From Chloroflexota bacterium (lineage in GTDB: Bacteria > Chloroflexota > Limnocylindria > Limnocylindrales > CSP1-4): a DNA stretch of 10,073 bases. The position numbers and the translations under genes were made by a program. The stretch is from positions 1 through 10,073 of the forward strand of contig JAJYDP010000134.1 in assembly GCA_021777365.1 (NCBI GenBank), read 5' to 3'. Positions 1-7,540 of the stretch are shown one piece after another. The notes beneath the pieces are model-generated. The model made no database searches. It was not told the DNA's origin and worked only from the letters and a program-made list of their open reading frames with translations. The first letter of the stretch is position 1; every line of letters begins with the position of its first letter.

Positions 1-522
1 GCCGAAGTAGAGGCCGCCGGTGAGCTCGCGGACGATCAGGACGTCCACCCCGCGGACGACGTCCGGGCGCAGCGTGGAGGCGTCCACCAGGGCCGGCTCC
101 GCGGCCACGGGCCGCAGGTTGGCGAACAGCTCCAGCCCGCCGCGCAGCGCGAAGAGCGCCTGCTCCGGGCGCACGGCGGCGTTCGGGTCGTCCCACTTCG
201 GCCCGCCGACCGCGCCGAGGTAGACGGCGTCGGCCCGCCGGCACGCCTCCAGGTCCGCGTCGCGGATCGGCACGCCGTACGCGTCGATCGCCGCCCCGCC
301 GACCAGCAGCTCCTCCCAGTCCAGCGCGAACCCGAAGCGGCCGGCCGCCGCGTCCAGTACCCGCCGGCCGGCCGCCACCACCTCCGGACCGATACCGTCC
401 CCCGGGATCGCGACGATCCGGTAGATGGTGGCCGCCGTCCCCGGCCCCGTGCCGCCCCGCGCCGTGTCCCCGGCGCCGGACCCGGGGTCGCCCCGTCGCG
501 CCACGCGATCCGGTCCGCTCAC
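1..522 (-). CDS. leuB: 3-isopropylmalate dehydrogenase, N-terminal part (cut by window edge)
   Basis: LeuB oxidises and decarboxylates 3-isopropylmalate to 2-ketoisocaproate with NAD+, the last leucine-specific step before transamination; it acts in the cytoplasm. The 174 visible codons show the family signature GDGIGPEV (residues 41-48), then LGAVGGPKWDD, RPEQALFALR, FANLRP, and VRELTGGLYFG at the left edge. The C-terminal half, with most metal- and NAD-binding residues, lies outside. The chosen start is the GTG at 522-520, which overlaps the leuA stop as GTGA. It adds a Gly/Arg-rich tail of about 33 residues before the usual IVAIPGDG start. No good Shine-Dalgarno sequence precedes it, so reinitiation from leuA is likely. 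A later in-frame GTG (residue 7) is an alternative start. Last visible gene of the ilvB operon. Confidence 0.95.
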   Translation of the reverse strand, partial: MSGPDRVARRGDPGSGAGDTARGGTGPGTAATIYRIVAIPGDGIGPEVVAAGRRVLDAAAGRFGFALDWEELLVGGAAIDAYGVPIRDADLEACRRADAVYLGAVGGPKWDDPNAAVRPEQALFALRGGLELFANLRPVAAEPALVDASTLRPDVVRGVDVLIVRELTGGLYFG

Positions 523-2189
523 GGGAGCCGCCCGGCGGCCGCGCCGCGTGCCTGGGCCGCAGCCGCCTCTCCGCCTTCGGCCGCCGCCCGCGCCTCGGCG
601 TGCAGCTTGTTGGCCGCGGTCACGTACGCCTCCAGCGACGACTCGATGATGTTCGTGGAGAGCCCGTGGCCGGTGGCCTTCTGCGGCGGCTCGTCCGTGT
701 CGCTGGAGCGGTGGCAGCGGACCAGCGCGCTGCCCTGGGCGTCCTCGCCCGCGGTGACCGCGCGGATCTCGTAGTCGTCCAGGACGGGGTGCCAGCCCAC
801 GATCGGCTCGAGCGCGTCGTCGACGGCGCGGTAGAGCGCGTCGACGGGCCCGTTGCCGCTCGCCTCGGCCTGCCGTGTCTCATCGCCGACGGTGAGCGTC
901 ACGGTCCCGGTGGAACGGCCCCCGTGGGCGCTGGTCACGCTCCAGCCGCCCAGCGCGATCCCGTCGGACACCTCGGAGGCCTGCTGGCCGACCAGCGCGA
1001 GCAGGTCCGCGTCGGTGACCTCCTTCTTGGAATCCGCCAGCGCGATCGCCTCGCGATAGACGGCGTCGAGCGCCTCGCCCTCGAGGTCGACACCCAGCTC
1101 GCGGAGCTTGCCCTGGAGGCCACGCCGGCCGGAGAGCTTGCCGATGGACAGGGTGCTGCCGGCCAGCCCCACCGACTGGGGGGTCATGATCTCGTACGTC
1201 AGGGGGTTCTTGATCACGCCGTCCTGGTGGATCCCCGACTCGTGGGCGAAGGCGTTGGCGCCCACGACCGCCTTGTTGGGCTGGACCACGAAGCCGGTCA
1301 GGTAGCTGACCAGCCGGCTGGCGTTCATGATCTGCTCGGTCTGGACGTGGCTCGCCAGCCCGGGGAACTGCGTGGGGCGCGTGCGGAGGCTCATCACAAC
1401 CTCCTCGAGGGAGGCGTTGCCGGCGCGCTCGCCCAGCCCGTTGACGGTCACCTCGACCTGCCGCGCACCCGCCTGGACGGCCGCGAGCGTGTTCGCGGTG
1501 GCCAGCCCCAGGTCGTTGTGGCAGTGCACGCTGACCACCGCGCCCGACCCGACCCGGTCGACCACCCGGCCGACCAGCGCGCCGAACTCGGCGGGGATCG
1601 CGTAGCCCACCGTGTCGGGGATGTTCACGGTGGTGGCGCCGGCGTCCACGACCGCCTCGTAGACCCGGAGCAGGAACTCCGGGTCCGTCCGGCTGGCGTC
1701 CTCGGCGCTGAACTCGATCTCGGCGTCCCGGCCCAGCGCCTGCCGCCCGTAGCGGACCCACTGGACGGACGCCGCGAGCGCCTCCTCGCGCGACATGCGC
1801 AGCTTGTGCTTGAGGTGGATGTCGCTGGTCGCGATGAAGACGTGCAGGTGCGGCCGCTCGGCGACGCGGATCGCCTCCACCGCCCGCTGCGGGTCCCCCT
1901 CCCGGCAGCGCGCCAGCGCCGCCACCGCGACGCCCCGGGTCTCCTTCGCGATCCGGTTGACCGCCTCGAAGTCGCCGGGTGACGAGGCGGGGAAGCCGGC
2001 CTCGATGACGTCCACGTCGAGCCGGACGAGCGCGCGCGCGACCTCCAGCTTCTCGGCGACGGTGAGCCCTGCGCCGGGGGCCTGCTCGCCGTCCCGCAGC
2101 GTGGTGTCGAAGATCCGGACGCGGCCGGGCTCCACCCGGCCGGGCCCGGTCGCTCCTCCGGTTACTGGTACGCCTGCCGCCCCGCTCAT
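519..2189 (-). CDS. leuA: 2-isopropylmalate synthase
   Basis: LeuA condenses 2-ketoisovalerate with acetyl-CoA to give 2-isopropylmalate, the committed leucine step. The 556-residue protein has the HMGL-like TIM barrel: DTTLRDGEQ at 28-36, [12 protein letters not shown] from 63, [10 protein letters not shown] at 161-170, the metal-binding HCHNDLG at 222-228, [14 protein letters not shown] near 250-263, and HESGIHQDG at 316-324. The C-terminal region from about residue 410 (GGWSV..., then [17 protein letters not shown]) matches the LeuA allosteric domain, so leucine feedback is expected. These features favour LeuA over citramalate or homocitrate synthase. The ATG overlaps the ilvC stop as ATGA and has a strong GGGGAGG site 7 nt upstream. 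The first 20 residues and the last 25 or so are low-complexity Gly/Ala-rich tails. Confidence 0.96.
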   Translation of the reverse strand: MSGAAGVPVTGGATGPGRVEPGRVRIFDTTLRDGEQAPGAGLTVAEKLEVARALVRLDVDVIEAGFPASSPGDFEAVNRIAKETRGVAVAALARCREGDPQRAVEAIRVAERPHLHVFIATSDIHLKHKLRMSREEALAASVQWVRYGRQALGRDAEIEFSAEDASRTDPEFLLRVYEAVVDAGATTVNIPDTVGYAIPAEFGALVGRVVDRVGSGAVVSVHCHNDLGLATANTLAAVQAGARQVEVTVNGLGERAGNASLEEVVMSLRTRPTQFPGLASHVQTEQIMNASRLVSYLTGFVVQPNKAVVGANAFAHESGIHQDGVIKNPLTYEIMTPQSVGLAGSTLSIGKLSGRRGLQGKLRELGVDLEGEALDAVYREAIALADSKKEVTDADLLALVGQQASEVSDGIALGGWSVTSAHGGRSTGTVTLTVGDETRQAEASGNGPVDALYRAVDDALEPIVGWHPVLDDYEIRAVTAGEDAQGSALVRCHRSSDTDEPPQKATGHGLSTNIIESSLEAYVTAANKLHAEARAAAEGGEAAAAQARGAAAGRLP

Positions 2190-3244
2190 CGGGATGCCTC
2201 CCCGCGCGACCCCTCGGCGGACGCCTGCGCCTGCTCCGGGCGCACCTCCACCGGGTTGAGCCAGCGCATCCTGGATCGCAGGTCGGCCCCGACCCGCTCG
2301 ATCAGGTGGTCCTGGTCCTGGCGCCGCAGCCGGCTGAACTCCGGGCGCCCAGCCTCGTTCTCGGCGATCCAGCGCCTCGCGAACGACCCGTCCTGGATCT
2401 CCTTCAGCACCTGGCGCATGGTTTCGCGCACGTGTGCATCCACGATCCGGGGGCCGGAGACGTAGTCGCCGAACTCCGCGGTGTCGCTCACGCTGAAGCG
2501 CATGAAGTTGAGCCCGCCGCGGTACATGAGATCCACGATGAGCTTCAGCTCGTGCATCACCTCGAAGTAGGCGAGCTCGGGCTGGTAGCCGGCCTCCACC
2601 AGCGTCTCGAACCCGTTCTTGACCAGGTTCGAGACGCCGCCGCAGAGGACCGCCTGCTCCCCGAAGAGGTCCGTCTCGGTCTCCTCGGCGAAGGTCGTCT
2701 CCAGGACGCCGGCACGCGTGGCGCCGAGCGCCCGGGCGTACGCCAGCACGCGGGCGCGGGCCGTGCCCGTCTCGTCGCGGTGCACGGCGAAGAGCGCCGG
2801 CACGCCGCCGCCCTCCACGTACACGGAGCGGACGAGGTGGCCCGGACCCTTGGGCGCCACCATGCCCACGTCGACCCCGCCGGGCGGGTCGATCAGGCCG
2901 AAGTGGATGTTGAAGCCGTGGGCGAACATCAGGAGCTGGCCCGGCCGGAGGTTCGGCGCGATCTCCGCGTCGTAGACCCCCTTCTGGGCCGTGTCCGGCA
3001 CCAGGATCATGATCGCGTCGGCCTGGCGGGTCGCCTCCGCCACGTCCGCGACGCGCAGCCCCGCCTCGGACGCGATGGACCGGCTCTTGCTGGTGGGCGG
3101 CAGCCCGACCACCACGTCGACGCCGGAATCGCGAAGGTTGAGCGCGTGGGCGTGGCCCTGGCTCCCGTAGCCGATGATCGCGACCGTCCGGCCCTGCAGG
3201 GCGGACGGATCGGCATCGGGGTCGTAGTACATGCGCGCCGTCAC
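2186..3244 (-). CDS. ilvC: ketol-acid reductoisomerase, class I
   Basis: IlvC isomerises and reduces acetolactate and acetohydroxybutyrate to the dihydroxy acids for valine, leucine and isoleucine, using Mg2+ and usually NADPH. The 352 residues match the short class I form. The Rossmann motif [17 protein letters not shown] starts at residue 25. The cofactor loop [10 protein letters not shown] (47-56) has Ser/Lys/Arg residues, which fits NADPH by inference. Catalytic H109 lies in FAHGFNIHF. Metal ligands D192 and E196 lie in TDLFGEQ, with E228 and E232 in [15 protein letters not shown] (253-259) contributes the substrate-binding serine. The start is a GTG overlapping the ilvN stop (GTGA) with GGGAG 7 nt upstream. 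The ATG at residue 5 is too far from that site. A polar tail of about 20 residues extends past the usual C-terminus. Confidence 0.96.
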   Translation of the reverse strand: MTARMYYDPDADPSALQGRTVAIIGYGSQGHAHALNLRDSGVDVVVGLPPTSKSRSIASEAGLRVADVAEATRQADAIMILVPDTAQKGVYDAEIAPNLRPGQLLMFAHGFNIHFGLIDPPGGVDVGMVAPKGPGHLVRSVYVEGGGVPALFAVHRDETGTARARVLAYARALGATRAGVLETTFAEETETDLFGEQAVLCGGVSNLVKNGFETLVEAGYQPELAYFEVMHELKLIVDLMYRGGLNFMRFSVSDTAEFGDYVSGPRIVDAHVRETMRQVLKEIQDGSFARRWIAENEAGRPEFSRLRRQDQDHLIERVGADLRSRMRWLNPVEVRPEQAQASAEGSRGEASR

Positions 3245-3885
3245 TTCGCCACTCCCTCGTACTCCACCACCTGGGGCCCGCGCACCATCACCGTGGAGCC
3301 GGTGCGGACCATCTCCTTGATCCCGAACCCGCCGACGAGCGCCACGAGCGCGTCGATCTCGTCCTCGGTGCCGGTGGCCTCCACGATCACCGAATCGGCG
3401 GCCACGTCCACCACGCGGCCCTTGTAGAGCTCGACGACCTTGAGGACTTCGGCGCGCGTGCTGTTGGTCGCGCGCACCTTGATCAGCGCGAGCTCGTGCT
3501 CGATGCGCGGCTCGGCTGTGACGTCCTGCACCTTGAGGACGTCGATCAGCTTGTAGAGCTGCTTGGCCGCCTGCTCCACGGCGACGTCATCGCCGCGGAG
3601 CGTGATGGTCATGCGGCTCACGTCCGGGCGCTCGGTGTGGCCCACGGCGAGCGACTCGATGTTGAAGTTGCGGGCCCGGAAGAGGTTCGCCACCCGGTTG
3701 AGGACACCGGGCCGGTTGTTGACCACCGCGACGAGGACGTGGCGGTGGGCCGTCCCCGTGCCGGGGATGGCGCGCTCGGCGTTCGTGGCGGGCGCGGCGG
3801 CTGCCGGACGGGCCGGGGAAGGGGCGCTCGCCGGCGTCGCGGGCGCCCCCGTCGGCGCGGCGGCAGAGGTCACGGGATCGCTCAT
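3241..3885 (-). CDS. ilvN: acetolactate synthase, regulatory (small) subunit
   Basis: This subunit activates the catalytic IlvB and confers feedback inhibition by BCAAs, chiefly valine in known homologues. Of 214 residues, 49-120 form the N-terminal ACT domain ([21 protein letters not shown], then [12 protein letters not shown] and RMTITL). From about 125 follows the C-terminal domain ([10 protein letters not shown]..., [19 protein letters not shown]). Residues 1-48 are an Ala/Pro/Thr-rich extension not usual in this family, where homologues begin at the HVLSVLVEN-like strand. The start ATG at 3885 is supported by a 4-nt ATGA overlap with ilvB and by GGAGG 9 nt upstream, so the extension is probably translated. 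An open frame continues upstream antisense-free through ilvB in this reading frame, but it is a GC-driven shadow. The symbol ilvH would be equally acceptable. Confidence 0.94.
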   Translation of the reverse strand: MSDPVTSAAAPTGAPATPASAPSPARPAAAAPATNAERAIPGTGTAHRHVLVAVVNNRPGVLNRVANLFRARNFNIESLAVGHTERPDVSRMTITLRGDDVAVEQAAKQLYKLIDVLKVQDVTAEPRIEHELALIKVRATNSTRAEVLKVVELYKGRVVDVAADSVIVEATGTEDEIDALVALVGGFGIKEMVRTGSTVMVRGPQVVEYEGVAK

Positions 3886-5717
3886 TCGTCGGCCCCTCCC
3901 CACTCCTCGATCAGGTCGGACAGTCCCTTGCCGGCGGGCATGAACGGGAAGACGTTCTGCTCGTCGGCGATGCGGAAGTGGACGAGGGCCGGGCCGTCGA
4001 CCGCCTGGGCGGCGGCGATCGCCGTGGGCACCTCGTCGGGAGTCGTCGCCCGGAAGGCGGGGATCCCGTATGCCTCGGCGAGCTTCAGGTAGTCGGGCCC
4101 GAGCAGGTGCGCGGAGTGGTAGTTGCCGGCGTAGATCAGCTCCTGCCACTGCCGGATCATGCCGAGCTTGGTGTTGTCGAGGACGGCGATCTTGACCGGG
4201 ATGTGCTCCTGCACGAGGGTGCCGAGCTGCTGCATCGTCATCTGGAACCCGCCATCGCCGCAGATCGCCCACGTCTCCTTGTCGGGGCGGCCGACGGCCG
4301 CGCCCATCGCGGCGGGCAGCGCATAGCCCATCGTGCCCAGGCCACCCGAGCTCAGGTGCGCGTCCGGCCGCCGGAACCCGCCGTACCGCGCCACCCACAT
4401 CTGGTTCTGCCCGACGTCCGCGACGAGCGTCGCGTCGTAGTTGGCGGCGGCGCCGATCTGCTCGACCACGTAGTCGGCCGAGAGGAGGCCGTCGCGCCAG
4501 GCGCCGGAACCGTGCCAGCTGCGCGACTCCGACTCGCGCCGCCAGGCGGCGAGCTGCTCGAAGTACGCCGCGCGATCCGCCGGGCGCCGCTCGGCCACCA
4601 GCGGCGTCAGCGCGGTGAGCACACGCCCGACGTCGCCCACGATGGGCACGTCCACCGAGACGTTCTTGCCGATCTCGGCCGGATCGATGTCGACGTGGAT
4701 GATCCTGGCGCCCGTCGCGTACGTGCTCACCTTCCCGGTCACACGGTCGTCGAAGCGCATGCCGAGGGCGATCAGCAGGTCGGCCGACTGGATCGCGCGG
4801 TTCACGTGCTTCCAGCCGTGCATCCCCATGTAGCCGTACTCGAGCGGATGCGTCTCGTCCATGGCACCGACGCCCAGCAGGGTGTGCGCCACCGGGATCT
4901 GGGCGCGTTCCGCGAAGGCGCGGAGCTGGTCCGAGGCACCGGCGAGCAGGATCCCGTGGCCGGCCAGGATCACCGGGCGGGTCGCCTCGTCGATCATCTT
5001 CGCGGCCAGGCGGAGCTGCCGCGGGTGCCCATCGTAGGTGGGACGGAAGCCGGGGATGGCGGCCAGCACCGTCTCCTCGTCGGGGTGCTGCGCCCGGGTC
5101 TCCTGCTGGAGCGCGTCCTTGGTGATGTCGATGTGCACGGGGCCCGGGCGCCCGGTCCGGGCGATGTGGAACGCCTCGGCGAAGACGTGCGGGAGATCGT
5201 TCGCGTCGCGCACGAGGTAGTTGTGCTTGGTCATGGGGAGCGTGATCCCCGTGATGTCGATCTCCTGGAACGCGTCCTTGCCGAGCAGCGCGGCGGCGAC
5301 GTTCCCGGTGATCGCGACCATGGGAACCGAGTCGAGCATCGCGTTGGCGATGCCGGTGACCAGGTTCGTGGCGCCGGGGCCGGAGGTGGCGAGGCACACC
5401 CCCACCTGGCCGGTGACCCGGGCGTAGCCATCTGCCGCGTGGGCCGCCCCCTGCTCGTGGCGGACGAGGACGTGGCGCAGCTGCGGGTAGTCGCCCAGCA
5501 CGTCGTAGAGGGGCAGCAGCACGCCGCCGGGGTAGCCGAAGATGACATCGACGCCCTGGCGCAGGAGCGACTCGCAGACGACGTCGGCGCCGATCCGCGT
5601 GCGGCCGCGGGGCTTCGCCTCCTGGAGCATCTCGGCGCGGGCGTGCTCGATCGCGCTCGCCTCGGGGGTGCCGGCGCCCGGCAGGTGCCGTCCCGGCGCC
5701 CGTGTCGTCATCGTCAT
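3882..5717 (-). CDS. ilvB: acetolactate synthase, catalytic (large) subunit
   Basis: This thiamine-diphosphate enzyme condenses two pyruvates to acetolactate (valine/leucine) or pyruvate with 2-ketobutyrate to acetohydroxybutyrate (isoleucine). The 611-residue protein shows the expected three domains. The N-terminal domain has FGYPGG (60-65) and RHEQGAAHAADGYAR with the catalytic E88. The middle, FAD-binding domain includes GMRFDDRVTGK (319-329). The C-terminal ThDP-binding domain has the GDGG metal motif at 487-490, its paired LDNTKLGM from 513, and RQWQ (522-525), a region known for herbicide contacts in homologues. The first 35 or so residues are a variable tail. The start ATG at 5717 has GGGAG 7 nt upstream; a second in-frame ATG lies at codon 3. 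First structural gene of the operon, directly behind the attenuator. Confidence 0.97.
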   Translation of the reverse strand: MTMTTRAPGRHLPGAGTPEASAIEHARAEMLQEAKPRGRTRIGADVVCESLLRQGVDVIFGYPGGVLLPLYDVLGDYPQLRHVLVRHEQGAAHAADGYARVTGQVGVCLATSGPGATNLVTGIANAMLDSVPMVAITGNVAAALLGKDAFQEIDITGITLPMTKHNYLVRDANDLPHVFAEAFHIARTGRPGPVHIDITKDALQQETRAQHPDEETVLAAIPGFRPTYDGHPRQLRLAAKMIDEATRPVILAGHGILLAGASDQLRAFAERAQIPVAHTLLGVGAMDETHPLEYGYMGMHGWKHVNRAIQSADLLIALGMRFDDRVTGKVSTYATGARIIHVDIDPAEIGKNVSVDVPIVGDVGRVLTALTPLVAERRPADRAAYFEQLAAWRRESESRSWHGSGAWRDGLLSADYVVEQIGAAANYDATLVADVGQNQMWVARYGGFRRPDAHLSSGGLGTMGYALPAAMGAAVGRPDKETWAICGDGGFQMTMQQLGTLVQEHIPVKIAVLDNTKLGMIRQWQELIYAGNYHSAHLLGPDYLKLAEAYGIPAFRATTPDEVPTAIAAAQAVDGPALVHFRIADEQNVFPFMPAGKGLSDLIEEWGGADE

Positions 5718-5724
5718 CCTGGGT

Positions 5725-5729
5725 CTCCC
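5725..5729 (-). promoter_or_regulatory. ribosome binding site of ilvB
   Basis: GGGAG, 7 nt before the ilvB ATG at 5717. It lies just downstream of the terminator T-tract, so only transcripts that read through the attenuator carry it. Confidence 0.75.
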
Positions 5730-5734
5730 GCTGC

Positions 5735-5767
5735 AAAACGAAAGACCCTCGCCTTCCGGCGAGGGTC
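5735..5767 (-). terminator. intrinsic terminator acting as the ilvB operon attenuator
   Basis: On the minus strand a perfect 10-bp GC-rich stem (GACCCTCGCC paired with GGCGAGGGTC, 5767-5758 and 5753-5744) closes a GGAA tetraloop. It is followed immediately by TTTCGTTTT (5743-5735). The terminator sits inside the transcribed leader, 17 nt before the ilvB start and after a BCAA-rich leader ORF, so it should stop transcription conditionally. The run of T is striking in DNA this GC-rich. Confidence 0.9.
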
Positions 5768-5783
5768 CCTGATCGGTCCGGCG

Positions 5784-5801
5784 ACGCGCCTAGCGGCGCA
5801 C
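5784..5801 (-). other. leader hairpin around the leader-peptide stop codon
   Basis: GUGCGCC and GGCGCGU can pair as a 7-bp stem with two G-U pairs and a GCUA loop. The leader ORF stop (TAG, 5792-5790) lies at the loop. A ribosome finishing the leader peptide would melt or mask this hairpin. Its role in attenuation is inferred. Confidence 0.5.
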
Positions 5802-5990
5802 GCTCCGTCTCCCGTCAGGCTCCCGCCGGGAGCCGCTAATAAGGGAGAGCACCCCCTGGCCGAGGAGCCGGAGGATGCCGAGAAGCGTTACGTCTACGAT
5901 GGAGTCGTCGGGCAGGCGCACCGGCACCCGGCGACCGTCAGCCGTCACGGCGACGGCGACGCGATCCCGGTTCGTGTGCGTCTGGCCCAA
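5790..5990 (-). CDS. BCAA-rich leader peptide of the ilvB operon
   Basis: This small ORF encodes about 66 residues if started at TTG 5990, which has GGAG 6 nt upstream (6000-5997); an in-frame GTG at 6002 is an alternative. It has a Val-rich part (VAVAVT, RRVPVRL), then a dense run starting IVDVTLLGILRLLGQ and ending GVLSLIS: 13 of 21 residues at 5900-5838 are Ile, Val or Leu. An Arg-rich tail ends at TAG 5792-5790. Codons GTA (twice), CTT (twice) and ATT appear in this run although the neighbouring genes strongly prefer C/G-ending codons. The last Ile codon sits 3 nt before the first downstream hairpin, which fits a stalling sensor for charged Ile/Leu/Val tRNA. Its product is probably not needed as a protein. 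At more than 60 residues it is longer than the roughly 15-35 residues of well-known ilv/leu leaders, so a small functional protein or a later start cannot be excluded. Confidence 0.65.
   Translation of the reverse strand: MGQTHTNRDRVAVAVTADGRRVPVRLPDDSIVDVTLLGILRLLGQGVLSLISGSRREPDGRRSVRR
5818..5834 (-). other. leader hairpin just after the BCAA codon run
   Basis: A perfect 7-bp stem, GGCUCCC with GGGAGCC, closes a 3-nt loop. It starts 3 nt after the final Ile codon of the leader ORF. Its loop and 3' arm contain CCGGCGGG (5829-5822), which can instead pair over 8 bp (one G-U) with CUCGCCGG in the attenuator stem (5763-5756). It is therefore a candidate switch between terminator and antiterminator. 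A second GGCTCC at 5869-5864 could also compete for the 3' arm. Confidence 0.6.
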
Positions 5991-6018
5991 CGGGTTCTCC
6001 ACGTACGGTTGAGGCGGC

Positions 6019-6047
6019 AGTGTACCCGCGTCCGCTGCTGTTGTCCA
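6019..6047 (-). promoter_or_regulatory. sigma70-like promoter of the ilvBNC-leuAB operon
   Basis: Minus strand: TGGACA (-35, 6047-6042), a 17-bp spacer and TACACT (-10, 6024-6019). This is close to TTGACA-17-TATAAT in a GC-rich background. A start near A6010/A6009 would give a 5' leader of about 290 nt holding the leader ORF and attenuator, with the leader start codon about 20 nt in. No other comparable promoter is seen between here and ilvB. Confidence 0.7.
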
Positions 6048-6127
6048 CAGCCGCGCTGCCGCCGGCCACCCCCGCCCCGCCGGGCGTGCCGGGCGTCGCC
6101 GCACGGGATCCCGGGCCGCCCGGCAAA

Positions 6128-7540
6128 ATGAGGGACGTGGAACGACCCATCGGCCGGCTGCGCAGCCTGGCCCTCACCTCCCTTGCCCACTTCACCAACG
6201 ACGGCACCGTCTTCTTCGTGCCGGTGATCGCCGCCATCGTGGCCTCGCACCGGAGCGTGCCGCCGATCGTCGTCACGGTGCTGTTCCTGGTCTTCTACAC
6301 CTCGTCCACGGTCCTGAGCCTCTTCGTGGGAAGGCTGTCGGACCGGCTCGGGCGGCCCGCCTCCCTGATGGGCATCGGGCTGGGCATCCTCTCGGTGGGG
6401 CTGCTCGGCTTCTACCTCGCCCTGGCGGAGACCTCGGGCACCGAACTGGTGGTGGCGCTGCTCGTGGCGGCGTTCCTGACCGGGGCCGGGAGCTCCTTCT
6501 ACCACCCGCTGGGGGCCTCGGTCCTGCAGGCGACCTTCCGCGACCGCTCGATGGGCACCGCCATGGGGATCAACGGGGCGATGGGCAGCCTGGGTCGAGC
6601 GCTGTACCCGTCGCTCTACTTCGTCGCCGGGGCCGTCATCGCCGGCTACGGGTCGATCGTCGTGTTCGCGCTCGTCGGCTTCGCGGCGGGACTGGCGATC
6701 TGGTTCGGCGTCCAGGTCCCCGCCTCGGCGCGCCCGGCACGGCAGGCGGCGCCGTCCGGCGCGGCGACAGGGCCGGATGCCGCGGCCGCTGCAGGCAGCG
6801 CGCCGGCGCAGGTCGGCGGGCCGGCGGCGGGCGAGGGCATCCTGACGGCCGGCACGGCACCGGCGCAGCCGGGCGAGCGTGGCCCGATGACCGGCACGGC
6901 ACCGGCGCAGGCGGGAGCGGGTTCTCCCGGCGCCGCCCGCTCGTCGAACACCCTGACGCGCGGCATCCTGATCCTCACCGCGGTCGCGTTCCTGCGCTCG
7001 TCGGCCACGCAAGGGATCGCGTCCTGGATCCCGACCTACCTGGCCACGCAGAAGGGCCTGGGCGTCAGCGGGAACCTCGGGCTGGCGGTCACGATCATGT
7101 ACGCGGCCGCGATCATCGGGCAGCCCACCTTCGGGCTGATGGTGGATCGCTTCGACAAGCGGGCCGTCCTGGCCCTGAGCTCGGCCGGCGGCGCGGTCAC
7201 GACGATCGGGTACCTCGCGATGGGGTCCGGCTGGATCGGCGAGGTCTGGCTCTTCGCCTTCGGGTTCTTCGTCTTCAGCGGGTTCCCGCTCCTCCTCTCG
7301 ATGGTCGGCGATTACGTACCGCGCGGCGAGACGTCGCTCGCCAACGCGCTCGTGTGGGGCATCGGCTCCACCGCGGGTGGCGCTGTCGGGCCCCTGGTGG
7401 CCGGTGCCCTGACCGGCGGCGACTACGCGCGACTCGGGTTCGCGTTCACGGTCCTGGCTGCCGCGGCCCTCGTCTCCGCCGCGGCCACGGGCCTGGTTCC
7501 GAAGGCCGCCCGCCCCGCCCGCATGCGCGCGTTCGCCTGA
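6128..7540 (+). CDS. major facilitator superfamily transporter, fosmidomycin-resistance-like
   Basis: A 470-residue inner-membrane protein with 12 predicted helices in two halves (about 13-197 and 279-456). The MFS motif GRLSDRLGRP (68-77) joins helices 2 and 3, with a weaker counterpart GLMVDRFDKR (336-345) in the second half. AHFTNDG in helix 1 and SSFYHPLGASV (122-132) in helix 4 recall the Fsr-type efflux group. The substrate cannot be read from sequence; proximity to BCAA genes is not proof of BCAA transport. Residues 198-278 form an unusually long Ala/Gly/Pro-rich cytoplasmic loop with three G(S/T)APAQ repeats. The ATG at 6128 starts just before helix 1. An in-frame GTG at 6020 would overlap the divergent ilvB -10 and add a disordered tail, so it is less likely. 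No clear Shine-Dalgarno or promoter was found for it. Confidence 0.85.
   Translation: MRDVERPIGRLRSLALTSLAHFTNDGTVFFVPVIAAIVASHRSVPPIVVTVLFLVFYTSSTVLSLFVGRLSDRLGRPASLMGIGLGILSVGLLGFYLALAETSGTELVVALLVAAFLTGAGSSFYHPLGASVLQATFRDRSMGTAMGINGAMGSLGRALYPSLYFVAGAVIAGYGSIVVFALVGFAAGLAIWFGVQVPASARPARQAAPSGAATGPDAAAAAGSAPAQVGGPAAGEGILTAGTAPAQPGERGPMTGTAPAQAGAGSPGAARSSNTLTRGILILTAVAFLRSSATQGIASWIPTYLATQKGLGVSGNLGLAVTIMYAAAIIGQPTFGLMVDRFDKRAVLALSSAGGAVTTIGYLAMGSGWIGEVWLFAFGFFVFSGFPLLLSMVGDYVPRGETSLANALVWGIGSTAGGAVGPLVAGALTGGDYARLGFAFTVLAAAALVSAAATGLVPKAARPARMRAFA
6794..6910 (+). repeat. imperfect repeats encoding the transporter loop
   Basis: A 20-bp sequence starting CCGGCACGGC is repeated exactly at 6849-6868 and 6891-6910, 42 bp apart (14 codons). 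A diverged third copy at 6794-6811 ends in the same CCGGCGCAG. All are in frame and encode G(S/T)APAQ, so the loop probably grew by slippage or unequal exchange. Confidence 0.7.

Noticed and set aside
600..1982. Long open frame opposite leuA
   Set aside because: It is the GC-rich shadow of leuA: it has low-complexity Arg/Gly/Asp/Val content and no family motif, and leuA itself is unambiguous.
2306..3427. Long open frame opposite ilvC and the end of ilvN
   Set aside because: It is rich in His/Val/Arg/Glu with no domain, lies antisense to well-supported genes, and crosses the ilvN/ilvC junction.
3886..5736. Upstream in-frame extension of ilvN through ilvB on the same strand
   Set aside because: The translation is Arg/Pro/Gly-rich noise in the wrong ilvB frame. 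IlvN starts at 3885 with a good RBS and an ATGA overlap.
5735..6010. T-box riboswitch in front of ilvB
   Set aside because: No T-box consensus or antiterminator bulge is visible upstream of the terminator, while a translated BCAA-rich ORF is.
6020..6127. GTG start extending the transporter by 36 residues
   Set aside because: It would start within the divergent ilvB -10 box and add a Pro/Ala-rich tail before helix 1; the ATG at 6128 is better placed.
3978..6131. A frame of more than 700 codons opposite ilvB and running through the attenuator
   Set aside because: It is antisense to ilvB, has no recognisable motif or RBS, and covers the terminator and promoter. Stop codons are rare by chance at this GC content.
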